From positions 13,045,401 to 13,109,400 of the forward strand of contig CM034405.1 of the NCBI GenBank assembly GCA_019925095.2: a stretch of 64,000 nt of DNA, read 5' to 3'. Below the pieces are notes generated by a model. It had not been told where the DNA came from and did no database searches. It saw only the letters and a list, made by a program, of their open reading frames with translations. Source of the DNA: Dendrolimus kikuchii. Its lineage: Eukaryota; Arthropoda; Insecta; Lepidoptera; Lasiocampidae. The number at the start of each line of letters is the position of its first letter. The first letter of the stretch is position 1. Below are positions 46,765 to 58,197 of the stretch, piece after piece. The position numbers were made by a program, and so were the translations under genes.

Positions 46765-46766
<2 letters not shown>

Positions 46767-46826
<60 letters not shown>

Positions 46827-46975
46827 GTTTTTATATACATATGATATATAAGATATATATATATATATATAGACAGATAGACAGACAGACAGACAGACAG
46901 ACGGACAGACGGACAGATGGACGGACGGACGGACGGACGGACGGATGGATGAACGGACGGACGGACGGACAGACG
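46767..46975. repeat. (TA)n and (GACA/GACG)n microsatellites
   Basis: A long TA run (46767-46824 and 46851-46870), then GACA repeats shading into GACG repeats to 46975. They lie just inside the 5' end of the Helitron, where the relative at 18650 has only a short ACAGACAGACAG. Confidence 0.95.
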
Positions 46976-47008
46976 GAGTTACTTTCGAATTTATAATTTT
47001 AATAGGGA

Positions 47009-48599
47009 TTTACATCATATTTTTTATTTGAGAAATTGTTTGTGACTTAAAGCGGTTTCCAGTAAAATCTTTTTCTTATAAGTAGCAAAATTTTGAACAT
47101 AAACTAAACGAAACTACATTTTATGAACGGAAACACTGTTTCTGTCGTCTGTCTACGGTTTCTGTCGTAGCCTCCTAGCGCCCACGGTCCTTAAAAGAGT
47201 ACTTCCATAAAATAGTGATTATAGCCCAGCACCAAATCCAATTTCGTCAAAATGAACGCCCAGGGTACTAATCTAAGTACCCCAACTTTAACCATTGCTA
47301 CTAATTTCAAGTTCTCACCTTTTAATAATGTAATGTCTCTGAGTGTATGTTTGAGGTTTTTGCTTGTGTATTACCAAGCAACAGTGCCAATAAAAACAAA
47401 AGAAATTTGTCTTTCTTGACTTAACATGGAATAAGATCGTCGAGTGTGAAAATTAATCTTAATTTATTTATGAAATCTTTACGATTTGTGTTCATATGCT
47501 TATCAAAAGTAGTTGCTTACATACTATATTTGCTGTTTACATCCAAACTTTATATGGATCTCAGATATTGTGAAAATTATCATAATTCAAAGTTTAGGAC
47601 CTTTCAATAGACCTTTGGGTTAATAAGGACTACCATGATTGTTTCGAATGTTTTAAATAAATAATAATAAAATAAAATTTTCTCTTAATTTTAAAGGATT
47701 TTTTGTTATTAAATTGGTTTTTAAACTTTAATTTTATTTTTAATATTTTTGAAGGTAGTCGAAAAAAATTGAAGATATAAAAGTTTAAAGTCTGGTTTTC
47801 GCCATTGAAACCTTTTTTAAGGACTTTGGACGTTTAGTTTAAGAAAGCTTTGAATAATCTGGTCGTCAGGAGGATAGTACTGCATAAGTAGTAGTAGTAG
47901 AATTCGCCACAAAGGCAGTCAAAGGAATCTTTAGTCCATACAGCCAATATGGTATTTTACTATGTCTTAGAATAAATCTATGAATGCATAAAATACATAG
48001 TTATCTCCATATGAAATCGAAATATGCTAATTAGAATTCATAAAAGTGTGTTATATTTATTAAATTTGGTTTTCAAGTTTCAATATTTTTTATCTGTTCC
48101 ACAAACACTCAAAACAGTAGCCGCCAATGCCGCCATAGTGTGACGTCACTGTCTTGTAAATAATAACAAACTACGATAATTATTCTCGGAGAATACTGTG
48201 TACATAATATCTAAATAATCTGTAAACGTCTCTTAATTTTCTGACTTCGACTCTGTTATTCGGTTTCTCCAACATTTATTTATATTATATCTTATATTAA
48301 AGTATATAATTTAACACGGTTTTATTTATGCTGATAGTATGAATTTTCCAAGAATAAGTTCAGACTTCTGTTCTGCCGAATTAAGAAGTTTTTAAACTGC
48401 GATATAAGTATTTCTAGTGGCCTAATTCCCTTTACAAATTTAACAAACGCGGATCTGTAAATGCTTACAAACTAAATATACCGATTGTTACAGGTCTGGA
48501 GGAGTCTTTCTGTGACGACACAATAGGTTCTGTTCAACTCAAACGAGACCAAAGTATTTAAGTGTAGTTTGTCTAGGGCATAAAGCACAATCTACTTCA
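47009..48599. other. Intergenic stretch, no gene seen
   Basis: AT-rich. I found no splice-supported exon or recognised repeat. Confidence 0.45.
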
Positions 48600-49420
48600 T
48601 ATATGCAGTTATACTTAACACAAACAAGAAAAATTGTGGAAAGTGATCAGTGTCATGATTGTCCCCCATCCCAAGGTGGCTGTAAACACGGTGTTGCTAT
48701 TTTATGTTGTTGCACCATCGAAGTGAAAAGCCAACCTTCACGTTGGTGGAGTGTTATTAGTGAAAGTCAAATTTAGCGACGGTAGGAGCATCTACTAAAA
48801 TATAACACCCAAAAGGATTAACCAAAAAGAAACCTCATGAACTAGTGCCAGACAGTAAGCCCGATGAACCTCAATTTGTTTTATTATTTCATAATCTTTG
48901 TTTATACTCATAGATGAAGACTGACAGGTTTTTACTCAAAATATTACATTTATTTGAGGAGTCCTTAAAAATATAAGTATTACTTACGTACCCAAAATCA
49001 AGATAAAAGTAAGTTATGGCATGAACTTGATGTGGAAGAATAACAGAGTACAAATGTTGTGAAGTTGCTGTAGTGAAACTGCTGATAAAACTCTTGTCGC
49101 TGGTCTTCTTGGTTGAAGAACTCCAAATACAGCAACAATATCAGAGAAAAAATTAGATGAGCAGGCGAGGCTAGTAATTGAAAAACAATTTGGAATAAAC
49201 ATTATAGTGGTCTATATGTTTTAAAAGAGTGTCTGATGATTGCCACATCACCTGATATGATTGAAAGCATAACCACTTTTGAAATCCAGTGTCTCATTAG
49301 TGAAAAAACTACAGAAAATTGTGTGGATAAAATTGGTGTTATTACAAATAAGTATTTTAAACAAGTATAAGTACAAATATAATGCACTGGTGCAAATTTT
49401 TGTAAGTTTTTTATTTTCAT
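48600..49420 (+). pseudogene. Decayed SWIM/YqaJ-type ORF of a mobile element
   Basis: Frames must be switched. First a zinc-finger-like piece, CHDCPPSQGGCKHGVAILCC, similar to the C.C...GGCKH.(I/V)A core of SWIM-like fingers. Then LTKKKPHELVPDSKPDEPQF. Then SPDMIESITTFEIQCLISEK followed by CVDKIGVITNKYFKQ, which resembles the YqaJ exonuclease-like core (ASPDG...VEIKCP...G.ITKKYLAQ). Such SWIM plus YqaJ proteins are repeated in arthropod genomes and probably belong to mobile elements. Many stops show a dead copy. The D and E..C context is recognisable but the K of the nuclease motif is lost. Confidence 0.5.
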
Positions 49421-49508
49421 ATTCATATAGTATAGTGTAACTATGTAGGTCTGATCACAAAAAACTTTTTCAGCAAAAAGAACAAACAATTTCTTTAAAA
49501 ACAAATTA

Positions 49509-49775
49509 ATGGCCGGTTCCTATATAGTTATTTTATTTATTAACTTGTCTTATCATTGGTTAAACTTTGACATTATTTATATGGATTATATGTCATATTT
49601 TAACTAAAATAAGAGTTATGAATGTCAAAGAAGCAAGTGAGGTGTTTAAGAATAAGCCTAAATGGCGCTCTGTTGTTCGTGCCTACCCCGCAAGGGAACT
49701 GACGTAAAGTTATGTATGTATGTATGTAACTAAAATAAGGTAATGAGCGGTCAGTAAGCTATAGGAACCGGCCAT
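49509..49775. mobile_element. MITE with ATGGCCGGTTCCTATA ends, interrupted by RTE
   Basis: 16-bp perfect inverted ends at 49509-49524 and 49760-49775. Removing the RTE insertion leaves about 141 bp, close to the related copy at 60870-61007 (138 bp). Confidence 0.85.
49614..49726 (+). mobile_element. Short RTE fragment nested in the MITE
   Basis: Covers the last 110 bases of the RTE frame plus ATGT tail. Flanked by a perfect 13-bp duplication TAACTAAAATAAG (49601-49613, 49727-49739) made from MITE sequence. So the MITE was here first. Confidence 0.92.
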
Positions 49776-50685
49776 AAATAGTTCCTACCTCTTGAATTTA
49801 GTGCTAAGTAAAACAAAATGACTATTTAATATTTTTTTATAGCAACGTGTGTAGTATTCTTTTTGTTTTAAAAGTTTCTAAGCAATTGTCTATCGATTAA
49901 ACTATTTTAAAGCTATGTAATGATAATCACCTCACTACAAAATTTGAAAATATGTAGTTTAAGTGAAAATATTCTAAAGAAATAAAACACATCATAATTT
50001 AAAGTACTTTTATTTAATGAGTGTCTTGCAATTTTGCAAGTGTATCAATGAGCAGGCTGTCTTTATACATAAGTAAATCTAACATACCTATCAAATTTAA
50101 ATTTATAACAATGTAATTTTAGCATGTTAAATTTTCTAAGTCTATATATCACTCTCTTAACATGTATTCTTAGACTGGCTATCTGCTTCGTTTCTTTTTC
50201 TTCTTCAATCGTAAGCTTGAGTCCAGGAGAAACACTCATGAGATCTCAAGAAAATGAACCCTCTTTGAAATATAAACAAACCAAAACGCTTAAACTTCCT
50301 ATCAGCTAAAATACATGTATGTATGTATAATGTTTGCCTCCAAACACTTTATAAAACTTACTATATTCCCATAAGTTCACATCACTTATTCTGCCTGCAT
50401 ATCCAGCAAACACAAACGTAACAGACCATCAAGTGCACACACTTGCTTGTACTTTCTTCAGATATTTTTAAGGTAAAGTGGCAGTACAAAGAGTTCATTT
50501 GAAAGGTGTCTTTTGTAGTTGTCTGGTTTTATGTACTTCTAAATTTTGCTTTCAAATGAATTGCGTAATAATCTTGGCTTGGAAAACTTGAATAGTTTTA
50601 TTAACCTGTAGTGTATGGTTGCCGGCTTGTGTAATGAAACTAAACTTTTTGCAACAGATTTTATATTTGAAAAAAAAAGGTACAA
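49776..50685. other. Intergenic stretch, no gene seen
   Basis: AT-rich with no readable exon or recognised repeat. Confidence 0.45.
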
Positions 50686-50689
50686 CAGC

Positions 50690-50880
50690 TGCTGCGCGTA
50701 AAAGTCCTACCGCATTCAAAGTAACCGCGACAAGACTACTCTCGCGCACTGACCGAGACAGACTGTCGACAGCGTATAGCTGTCGGTGGAAGAAGGGCGA
50801 CGTAAGTGCGGCGCGGGCGGCGAATAACGTGGAGGCGGCTTGCCACGATTATATCGCTGAGGCAGCCTGCTGGCCGCTAC
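50690..50880. other. GC-rich island
   Basis: CpG-rich compared with its surroundings (GCGGCGCGGGCGGCGAATAA). On the + strand a donor-like GAC|GTAAGT occurs at 50801. It could be an untranslated first exon or an old repeat. No coding claim is made. Confidence 0.35.
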
Positions 50881-51339
50881 AAACCTTATTTTAATTTTTT
50901 AAATCCCTCGACTAAGGAACACATTACTCTCTTACGAGACCCTCGACGTTCTCATGTTGTTTCTTGTTATTATTCCAGTACCCGTATAAAATACTAGAAG
51001 ACTAATAGTAGTCTGTATCACAGCTCTGCATAAATAAAACTTATACTGTGGACTACTGCGTTGTTGTTTACACAAACTACTATGTATGTTGTTTACATAC
51101 AGTTGACAGTAAAATGTTTGTTTTTGTTTATAGGACAGTGACATCATCAAAATGGTGGACCGTGGACAGCGTTTTTGCGTGGGCTTGTCAGATTCAAAAT
51201 TTAAATGCCATTTTAAAGCACTTAAAGATTTCATAAAATAAAAATAAAAATTCCAGTAGCTTATTATTACCAAAGGATCGATTTAAGCCACATTCCAAAA
51301 AATGGTGTAATACCGTATTCTGATATTTAAGTCTTCGTA

Positions 51340-51575
51340 TAGTTGCACAGTTGTATTGTAAGCTACAGCTAACGCCATTCACGGGAGGGAGTTCTTGTGA
51401 AAACTCGAAAGGCCACAATTGATTATACAGTTCATATTTCTTAGAAAAACACATAATTACTACTCAAAAACTATCAATACCCTAGAACTATTGTTCATTT
51501 TAGAGTGATTTTAAACATTTTTAGAAAATAAAACTGCACAGCACAACGTACCATTTCAGTTCCCGCCAATAACTC
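51340..51575 (-). other. Unique-looking relative of the 46.1-kb insert, possible 5' exon
   Basis: The - strand begins TTGGCGGGAACTGAAATGG (E2F-like TTGGCGGGAA) and carries an ATG at 51454 followed by MCFSKKYELYNQLWPFEFSQ. The 46.1-kb copy keeps the ATG and WPFEFSQEL but differs at five nearby codons, all amino-acid changing, so coding constraint is not supported. It may be a promoter plus 5' UTR of a - strand gene, or another member of an unknown retroposon family. Confidence 0.4.
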
Positions 51576-51878
51576 TCATAGCTATTGATGTAAATAGATT
51601 CTACATGTCACAAAATGGCCACCGTCATTAAGGCGCCTTTTTATGGGTCATTTAAAGTTTGAAATTTAAAATAGGTAATAATTGATCACTAAGTACAGTA
51701 ATTAGGGCAAAAGTATTTTTTTTAGGTTATACAGACCATATTCTTTTAATTTAATCCCGTTTTAGAAAAATTCAATAACTATTCATTCGAAGAATCCGAA
51801 CGTAAACCGATTACCGACCGGCGCAGGTTGTTGGTATCGATTTTTGTATATAAACGTCAAATTGTTTGTGTGTGAAAG

Positions 51879-51902
51879 ATGGCGTCAAAGGAATCTCTCG
51901 AT
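51879..51902 (+). CDS. Possible first coding exon of an unidentified gene
   Basis: GAAAGATGGCGTC gives a good start context and overlaps a YY1-like motif. The short frame MASKESLD ends at a strong donor, GAT|GTGAGTAC. Upstream sequence is GC-richer (CCGACCGGCGCAGG). I could not find a following exon in phase 0 within the window, so the remainder may lie beyond the right edge. Confidence 0.3.
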
Positions 51903-53389
51903 GTGAGTACTAGTTTTTATGAATTTTGTCGAGTTCATAACATTTTTAAACATGTTATTATGCGCCTTACATCAAGCCTTACATCTGTAATTTTTATTAA
52001 TATTTTATTTTCTTGTAAATGTTTTATATTTTGATGATAATTACAGACGAAGACCACGCCCTATTAACTTGTTTAAAATATTATCAATTTTTCGTATTAT
52101 TTGAATTAAACCGCGGAGAAACGGAAATCAGATTATAGTTTGGAGAATACGCTATCAAATCATACTAATTTTTAGAAGAAATTCGATTCATTAAGCCATT
52201 AAAATTATAATTTTCGGTTTACTTGATCTTCTTCAATTTACAAAGGAATTACTGTAACGTTTCTTATTAGGTCGATGTATTGGAATTTATATGATGAATA
52301 TACAATAATTTGAGTATTATCTACCCTATATTTTATTTGTAAATTGAGATATATTATACAAATTGATTAGGATAAATAATATATCCAATTTTTAGGTTTA
52401 GTTTCTCTGTACAGTTCTTTCCTTGATTGAAACAAAATTTTAAATGTCTCATCAATAAATGAATTAATTCATGAATTTTTAAATGTGAGGTGTACATGTC
52501 GTAAGTAAAAGGCAATTTCTGATTGTGTGATTGTATATTGTAAATGGCATATGGTTTTGAGTCTAAAATTTGGGTGGGGTATAGTTTTACGGCACATTTA
52601 CATATTATGAACAGTTTTAATATAGGTTAGAAAGCTAAGGTGGGTGCGAAGTGAAGCGGATCACCCACCTTAACCTTCATGGTTATTTTTTTTTATAACC
52701 ACCCAAAGTTAATTTTATATCTCAAGTAATATATAAATGTGCCCTATATCTATACCGCACCCCTAAATTTGCATATAGTGCTTTGTAGTAATTTCATCTA
52801 TAATCTATTAAAATGTTCCTATGTCATGTCATTGACATATATATAGCCTGAAATTGTATTGCAATAGCCTGTATTTTTCAAATATTTAGAGCTTTTTAAT
52901 TAAAAGCATTTAAAAACTTAACAATTTTAATTCATATCCTGAACTATAATCGTGTAATTTAAAAAAAAATTAAAATTATCCAATTGATCTGGGACAGTCG
53001 GAAGTTCCTTTTTCATTCTACTTTATACCTTTATAAAAGTAAATTTAATATAATTTATGGTACAGCTACAATAAATTATTACTAATTTAAACTTCAAAAT
53101 TATGAACTCATAATGGTAAAAATCCAGTTACTTAAAAAAAAATAGCTTTACACATGTTCAATAATTACACAATATACTTAGCATAAACTTGAAACAAAGA
53201 AGTTATGTAGTGTCTAAATACATAACCACAGCAAAAAGTATTGTCTTGTTTAAATGATAATTTAAGGAATATCCCTATTTTTGTAATTACCTTAGAACAG
53301 ATATATTAAAATAAATAGGTAAAATTAAATAGACACTTTACTATGAATGTTACCTTTGTGGCCTTTAATAATAGTACATTATGGTACTA
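51903..53389. other. AT-rich stretch, no gene seen
   Basis: Possible first intron of the gene starting at 51879. A short local inverted repeat near 52640-52680 (AGCTAAGGTGGGTG...CACCCACCTTAACC) is the only structure noted. Confidence 0.4.
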
Positions 53390-53885
53390 GTGTGTAACAT
53401 TGGTGATTACCGCCGAGGCGCCATTGAGACTCGAGCCGTAGGCGAGGGTCTTAAGAGAGCCGAGGACGGTAATCATCAATACACACGTGTATCATACGAC
53501 GTTTTTCAACACACTTGTGAATAAAATAACAACAAAAACTCATTTTATTTAGTAGATAAAAAAAGTTATATATGAGTGAAAGTTTTATTTATTAAACACG
53601 TACGAGTTAAAATTATCTATTTAAATAAGAAGTTGCATGAAATGAGCAAGCAATAGGAACATTAATCTATTTGTTCTATAGAACACGATCTTTTTTTTTT
53701 GAATAAAAACTTTTTTAAGAACAAAGCAACTCAACCAATAATATTAAAAAAAAAATCTATAACTCACTAGTGAGTTATAATGTTTTTTACTCACAGTTTG
53801 ATAATGAGTGTCATTCTGTGCCTAATTGCGGTGACCATAGAGCCACTTTATGAGCAAGTGTGTTGAAAAAAATATTATTTATTGT
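53390..53885. mobile_element. Compound palindromic element (MITE-like)
   Basis: GGTGATTACCG...CGGTAATCATC forms an imperfect palindrome at 53402-53475. A longer pair, TTTTTCAACACACTTG (about 53502) and CAAGTGTGTTGAAAAA (about 53855), are inverted ends of a roughly 370-bp unit. No coding frame. Confidence 0.6.
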
Positions 53886-54176
53886 TTGAATGGCACTTGT
53901 TACATTGCTTTGGAATATGTCTTATTCTGGTTGTAACAGTACATACTGGTATAATATGTAGTTCCTTCTTACACCGAATAAAAAACCAAATGCACTCAAG
54001 AAAATTAAACAATATATTTTGGCTGAATATTACAAAACCTAAAATTGATCTAGTTTATTATAGTAATCATGGTGATATTGGTATTGTGTCGTGATTTGTG
54101 TCTCATTTAAAAATTTCAATTGAATTTTTTTGAATTAAGTAATTCTATTTTCTTCAGTTTTCACGACTAGTATACA

Positions 54177-54958
54177 TAATAAAGCTATGTTTTAACAGCT
54201 TTAAGTGCGGTAATTTATTTGATTTTTATTATTATACCAATGTTTCGGCCACTTCAGTAGCCATGATCACAGTAGACATCGATGTCAATTGTCAATGAGT
54301 ATTGTTAAAGTTTTATTCATTTTAATTATTTAATTTTAATTTTGTTTATGGTTATTATTTACTCTAGGAGCCTAATCTAATTTACCACTGCTTCATAGCA
54401 AGTTGTGGCTTGAAAAGAAGAAGTGACGCAAGAAACTCTTCAGCCAACATACCTAGCTCTAATAATTTTATATAATATTAAAATTGGTGGGAGGTAAAGT
54501 AAAAAGAAATTGTCAATCAAGTTGGTTTGTGTTCCGGTGCACCCAGAAAGACTTCACAATGTCTTGAGGTCTGGTAGTTGGATTTTGCTGGGTTTGGGTC
54601 TTAGTTGTTTTGATGATCGGATCCCAAACAGGTGGTACTTGCCAACCATCTTCTCTATTGAAATTTGGTCTTTTGATTTCAATAGCCTCACTCATCATTC
54701 TAGATATGAAATGATTCTCTTTTGCGATGATTTGTGGTTTATCGAATCTGATGTAGTGGTTGGGTTTATCCAGCATGTGTTCACAGTGAACAGTGAATGT
54801 AGTTCGCGGTAGGCTAAATAAAACTTTAACAATACTCATTGAGACTTGACATCTTTGTTTTCTGTGATCACAGTTACTGAAAAGTGGCCGCAACATCGGA
54901 ATACTAATAAAAATCAAATAAATTACCGCACTTAAAACCGTTAAATATAGATTTATTA
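54177..54958 (-). mobile_element. Penelope-like element with inverted terminal repeats
   Basis: Arms of about 150 bases (54177-54328 and 54812-54958) are inverted copies, sharing TTTAAGTGCGGTAATTTATT and GAGTATTGTTAAAGTTTTAT. The enclosed - strand frame is a Penelope-type C-terminus. Terminal repeats in inverted order with a 5'-truncated body are a known arrangement for Penelope-like elements. Confidence 0.65.
54513..54830 (-). pseudogene. Penelope-like ORF, C-terminal fragment
   Basis: Reads HCEHMLDKPNHYIRFDKPQI, then ENHFISRMMSEAIEIKRPNF and NREDGWQVPPVWDPII. The E(A/S)IEI.(K)RPN(N)FNRE(D)G...S..W.P pattern closes the endonuclease region of Penelope-like proteins. RT core absent. Confidence 0.65.
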
Positions 54959-56263
54959 ACTAATTCTCTTTTTATTATTTCATTCTGATTTTAACTGAAA
55001 ATTATTGAGGTTATTTTATATTTAGACATTTAACATTTCAAAGGAACAAAATACTCAATAATAGATTATATCTGATAAAAACAAAATAAAGATATAGAAG
55101 AATTTAAATACCCATCTTGTATCTCTATGTATGTATATTTGTATTAATTGAACTTTATTTGTTACTGTTCATACAGAGTACACAGACTAGGTATTGAAAT
55201 AATTTTTTTAAATATTATTGACACTATTTCTTTAAAAAGCGTCATATTAGATGAAAAATCTCATTATACTATTTTTTAAATACAGTATGTCACATTAGTT
55301 ATCAGCAAAATAAATAATAACCTCCGAATGTTATAACAGAAACCCATAAACATTACACTGCTGTACTCAAGCCACAACACATTAGAGATGCAGGCAATAT
55401 ACTCTTCCACTTAGCTCGTCTAAGGCAGATTGATGTGTTCCACAAAATGGTAATTTCTGTGTATAAGTTTCCTCACAATGTTCTCTTTCACTATCAATGT
55501 GTAGTAATTGTAACAATATGCATATTCAAGTCAGAAAAACGGTCCTAGTGGCATATGTGGATGGAATGAGATATGGGTAGTTTAGCCACCAAAGTTTTCA
55601 TCTATTCAATTTACGATTACGTATAATGTGAAATTTTGCAAATTTGGTGTAGTGTATTGCAGCCTTGCGTGATGTTAAGCGCGGTTCGATAACGGCCGCC
55701 GCTCCAATTGAGCGCATCCGCATTTATGTCAAAGGACACGCGCTCCAAGACGCTCATCTCCGCCCAAGGTTAGCAACACATCCGTAGGCAAAATATTCAA
55801 CTGGTTCATCATGTGGGATGGAATATATTCCAAGCAGCGCCAGTCTTATCTGTATGTCATGAACCGCATAGTATTACGTAACTCCTTAAATTCTCATTCT
55901 GTTCTTTACCTATGTTATGGTTTGGTAGTTTTACTTCGAAACATATTTCCTTGCTATCTCTAGGTATTCCTAGAATATTTTATCAATTTTTAATTTTCAG
56001 ATAATTTTTTTATTGTAGGTCTCTGAAAAATTATGGTAATTTTTTACTTTATGACCTTAGGGATTCTTGGCAATGGTTTTCCAATTAATAAACAAATAAT
56101 CAATAGCTATAATCCTTATTTGGCAATGCGAAAGTAGGTGTGTCGATATATAATAAAACAGACTATCAATTACGGGGATGTAATTTTTATCGCTGACAGA
56201 TAGTTGTCGCGGGATAGGGTTTGAAATTTAAGCAATTGAAACTACTGGCCGTATATTTTACTA
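54959..56263. other. Intergenic stretch with one GC-rich block
   Basis: Mostly AT-rich. 55655-55795 is CpG-rich and open on both strands (for example LRDVKRGSITAAAPIERIRI on +). The + strand version has AG and GT at its borders but in the wrong phase for the exon at 51879. No identity found. Confidence 0.35.
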
Positions 56264-56489
56264 CTAGCTTCTGCCCGCAACTTCGTCCGCGTGGAATAGT
56301 TTTAAAAAAATCCGATTTTGAAACATTCTTCATTAGTGCTCCGCTCCTATTGGTCTTAGCGTGATGATATATAGCCTATAGTCTTCCTCGATAAATGGGC
56401 TATCTAACACTGAATGAATCAGACCAGTAGTTCCTGAGATTAGCGCGTTCAAACAAATAAACTCTTCAGCTTTATATATTAGTATAAGA
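56264..56489 (-). mobile_element. Short Helitron, 226 bp
   Basis: The - strand starts TCTTATACTAATATATAAAG after an A and ends GACGAAGTTGCGGGCAGAAG then CTAG, followed by T. Internal text (GAACTACTGGTCTGATTCA, ATAGCCCATTTATCGAGGA) is that of a very common insect repeat family. Confidence 0.8.
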
Positions 56490-56784
56490 TTTATTTACTT
56501 ACAATTGGTTGAAATTTGAAATTGCTTGTATGAAGTTCGTTTAATTTTAATCAGTAGAAAGGTAAATGAACGATTAAACGATAATACAAGATGTTCCAAC
56601 TGGTCATAAATAAACCAATTATGAAATTGAAATGAAAATTCCGCGAAACACTATTTCCAAATTCACATTGGCCTCGATGAATGAAATGCTTATCATGAAT
56701 AGAGAACAGCAGAAGCAGCTTGTTTATAAACAGATTTGGGACTAAAAAATACCACTTCAAATTCGCATGTTAATTCCCATTGGT

Positions 56785-56955
56785 CTAGTGTGTGCCGCCA
56801 TAACAAACTTGAGTTGTGTTTCGGCATTAGTGGCCAGGTTCCAGTCTCCCGAGAGCAGCAGCGTATTTGTAGCACCATTGGTGTTGCAAATGTCCATAGG
56901 CGATGGTAATCGCTTTCTATCAAGTGAGCCATCTGCTGAACTCATGCAATAAAAT
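56785..56955 (+). mobile_element. SINE-like dispersed repeat, copy 7 (3' half)
   Basis: Matches the second half of the 310-bp repeat, from CGCCATAACAAACTTGAG to CTCATGCAATAAAATAAAA. 5'-truncated. Confidence 0.7.
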
Positions 56956-56974
56956 AAAAAAAATGGTCAGAGAT

Positions 56975-58188
56975 ATACCTAGTCTTGCCATAAATATTGT
57001 AACAGAGAATTTTTTTTTCTATTGCAAATAACATTTATAAGTTTTACAGTGTGTTAGTTTAATACATAAATATAAAACAATTTAAAATATAAAAAGCTTA
57101 TTCGAAGTGGTCTCCATTGGCTGCAATACAGTCCTTTAAACGTTGAGGCCAGTTATCAATAGAAGCACGCACTCTTTCCATGGGAAAATTCTTCACTGCC
57201 AATCATATGGATTGTTTTAGGGACTCCAAATTATGATGGCGTTTAGAGCAAGCCGTACTCTCTAAAACTGACCATAAATCATAATCAATAATCCAGTGGG
57301 TTAAGATCGGGTCTAGACGACGGCCAGTCTTCAGCTCTGATGAAGTCCGAAACGTTCGTTTTCAACCAAGACTGCGTGGACCGAGCTTTATGACCCGGCG
57401 CCGAGTCTTGCTGGAAGGACCATTCTTGGTTATTGAACATGGTGTTGTTAAGGGGCTTAACTACCTTCTCAAGAATGGTATCTTGATACACTTGTGCCGA
57501 TGTTTTGATACTTTTTTCACAAAAATATGTCTCAGTCACTCCTTCATAGCTAACACCCCACCAAACCATCACTGAAGACAGATAAGGCCCACCTTGCACT
57601 CTGTCGGCTAATTGAGAAGCTTCCTTAGAGCTTTGAGCATAAATACGGTCATTTTGTTTGTGAAATGTTGCTCAATTCTAAAAAAATTCTCATCCGTAAA
57701 CAAAATTTTGATATGACCTCCCTTTGCGTAACGCTTCAGTAGTTGTTTCGATTTTACGACCATATTCTTTTTTTAAATTATGAGTTAAGAAATGACCAGT
57801 GCGTCTCTTATAGGCTGCAAGTCCTAAGTCATCTTTTAAAATACGCGACATGGTTCTAGGTGATATCTTCATCTCCCGAGATAAAATCTTTTGCTTTCTG
57901 ACAGGATTTCTTCGAATTCTTTCCTTTACTGCTTTGATCACTTTTTTCGTACAAACACTAGCCAGATCTTTTTCTGTCACAAACAGAGGAGGTCTCATTG
58001 TACCTATTAATAGCCCGGTACACAAACATTTGACTAATACCAAGCGCATGGAGAGTTTTAAAAATTGCATTTGGCTCCATACCTACTTTGTGTAATGCAA
58101 TCACAGCGATTTGGTTCTCTTTATCGCCCCACCCTATTTTAATATCGCAAAATGTTGTACAATATATTGGCGCCAAAATGAGAAAACG
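56975..58188 (-). mobile_element. Mariner-type transposon, DD37D
   Basis: Imperfect inverted ends (CTTGCCATAAATATTGTAAC near 56991 and TTGGCGCCAATATATTGTAC inverted near 58178) bracket a broken transposase. An RTE fragment has inserted at the right edge (duplication starting at 58189). Confidence 0.7.
57285..58140 (-). pseudogene. Mariner transposase, DD37D, multiply broken
   Basis: Order on the - strand: GWGDKENQIAVIALHKVGME, HTH-type VYRAINRYNE; then KKVIKAVKERIRRNPVRKQK and SREMKISPRTMSRILKDDLG (second HTH); then HIKILFTDE (first D); VMVWWGVSYEG; FQQDSAPGHKA (second D); WPSSRPDLNPLDY (third D). 37 residues separate the last two aspartates, as in the DD37D (maT-like) mariner group. Breaks: a loss after DRKRSG, a frameshift after EQHFTNKMT, and a 7-bp tandem duplication after NPLDY that adds a stop. 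Confidence 0.8.
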
Positions 58189-58197
58189 CAATGAACA

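Larger units (their letters stand above)
45688..47008 (-). mobile_element. Non-autonomous Helitron with a second insertion inside
   Basis: The - strand begins TCCCTATTAAAATTATAAAT and ends with a strong GC hairpin (CCCGCGGC, AGC, GCCGCGGG at 45699-45717) followed by AAACTCTAG and T. These are textbook Helitron ends. It is longer than its relative at 17977-18677 because of an extra segment (46088-46375) and expanded microsatellites (46767-46975). Between them is the same Lys/Asp-coding-like GACAAAAAGGACAAA minisatellite (46375-46500). No Rep/helicase frame. Confidence 0.88.

Noticed and set aside
51194..51454. Protein-coding exon starting MCFSKK
   Set aside because: The related copy at 46.2 kb differs only at amino-acid-changing positions nearby, so no sign of protein constraint. 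Kept as a possible 5' exon or retroposon only.
55655..55795. Second exon for the gene starting at 51879
   Set aside because: The acceptor-to-donor frame is open only in a phase that does not match the phase-0 end at 51902, and no protein family was recognised.
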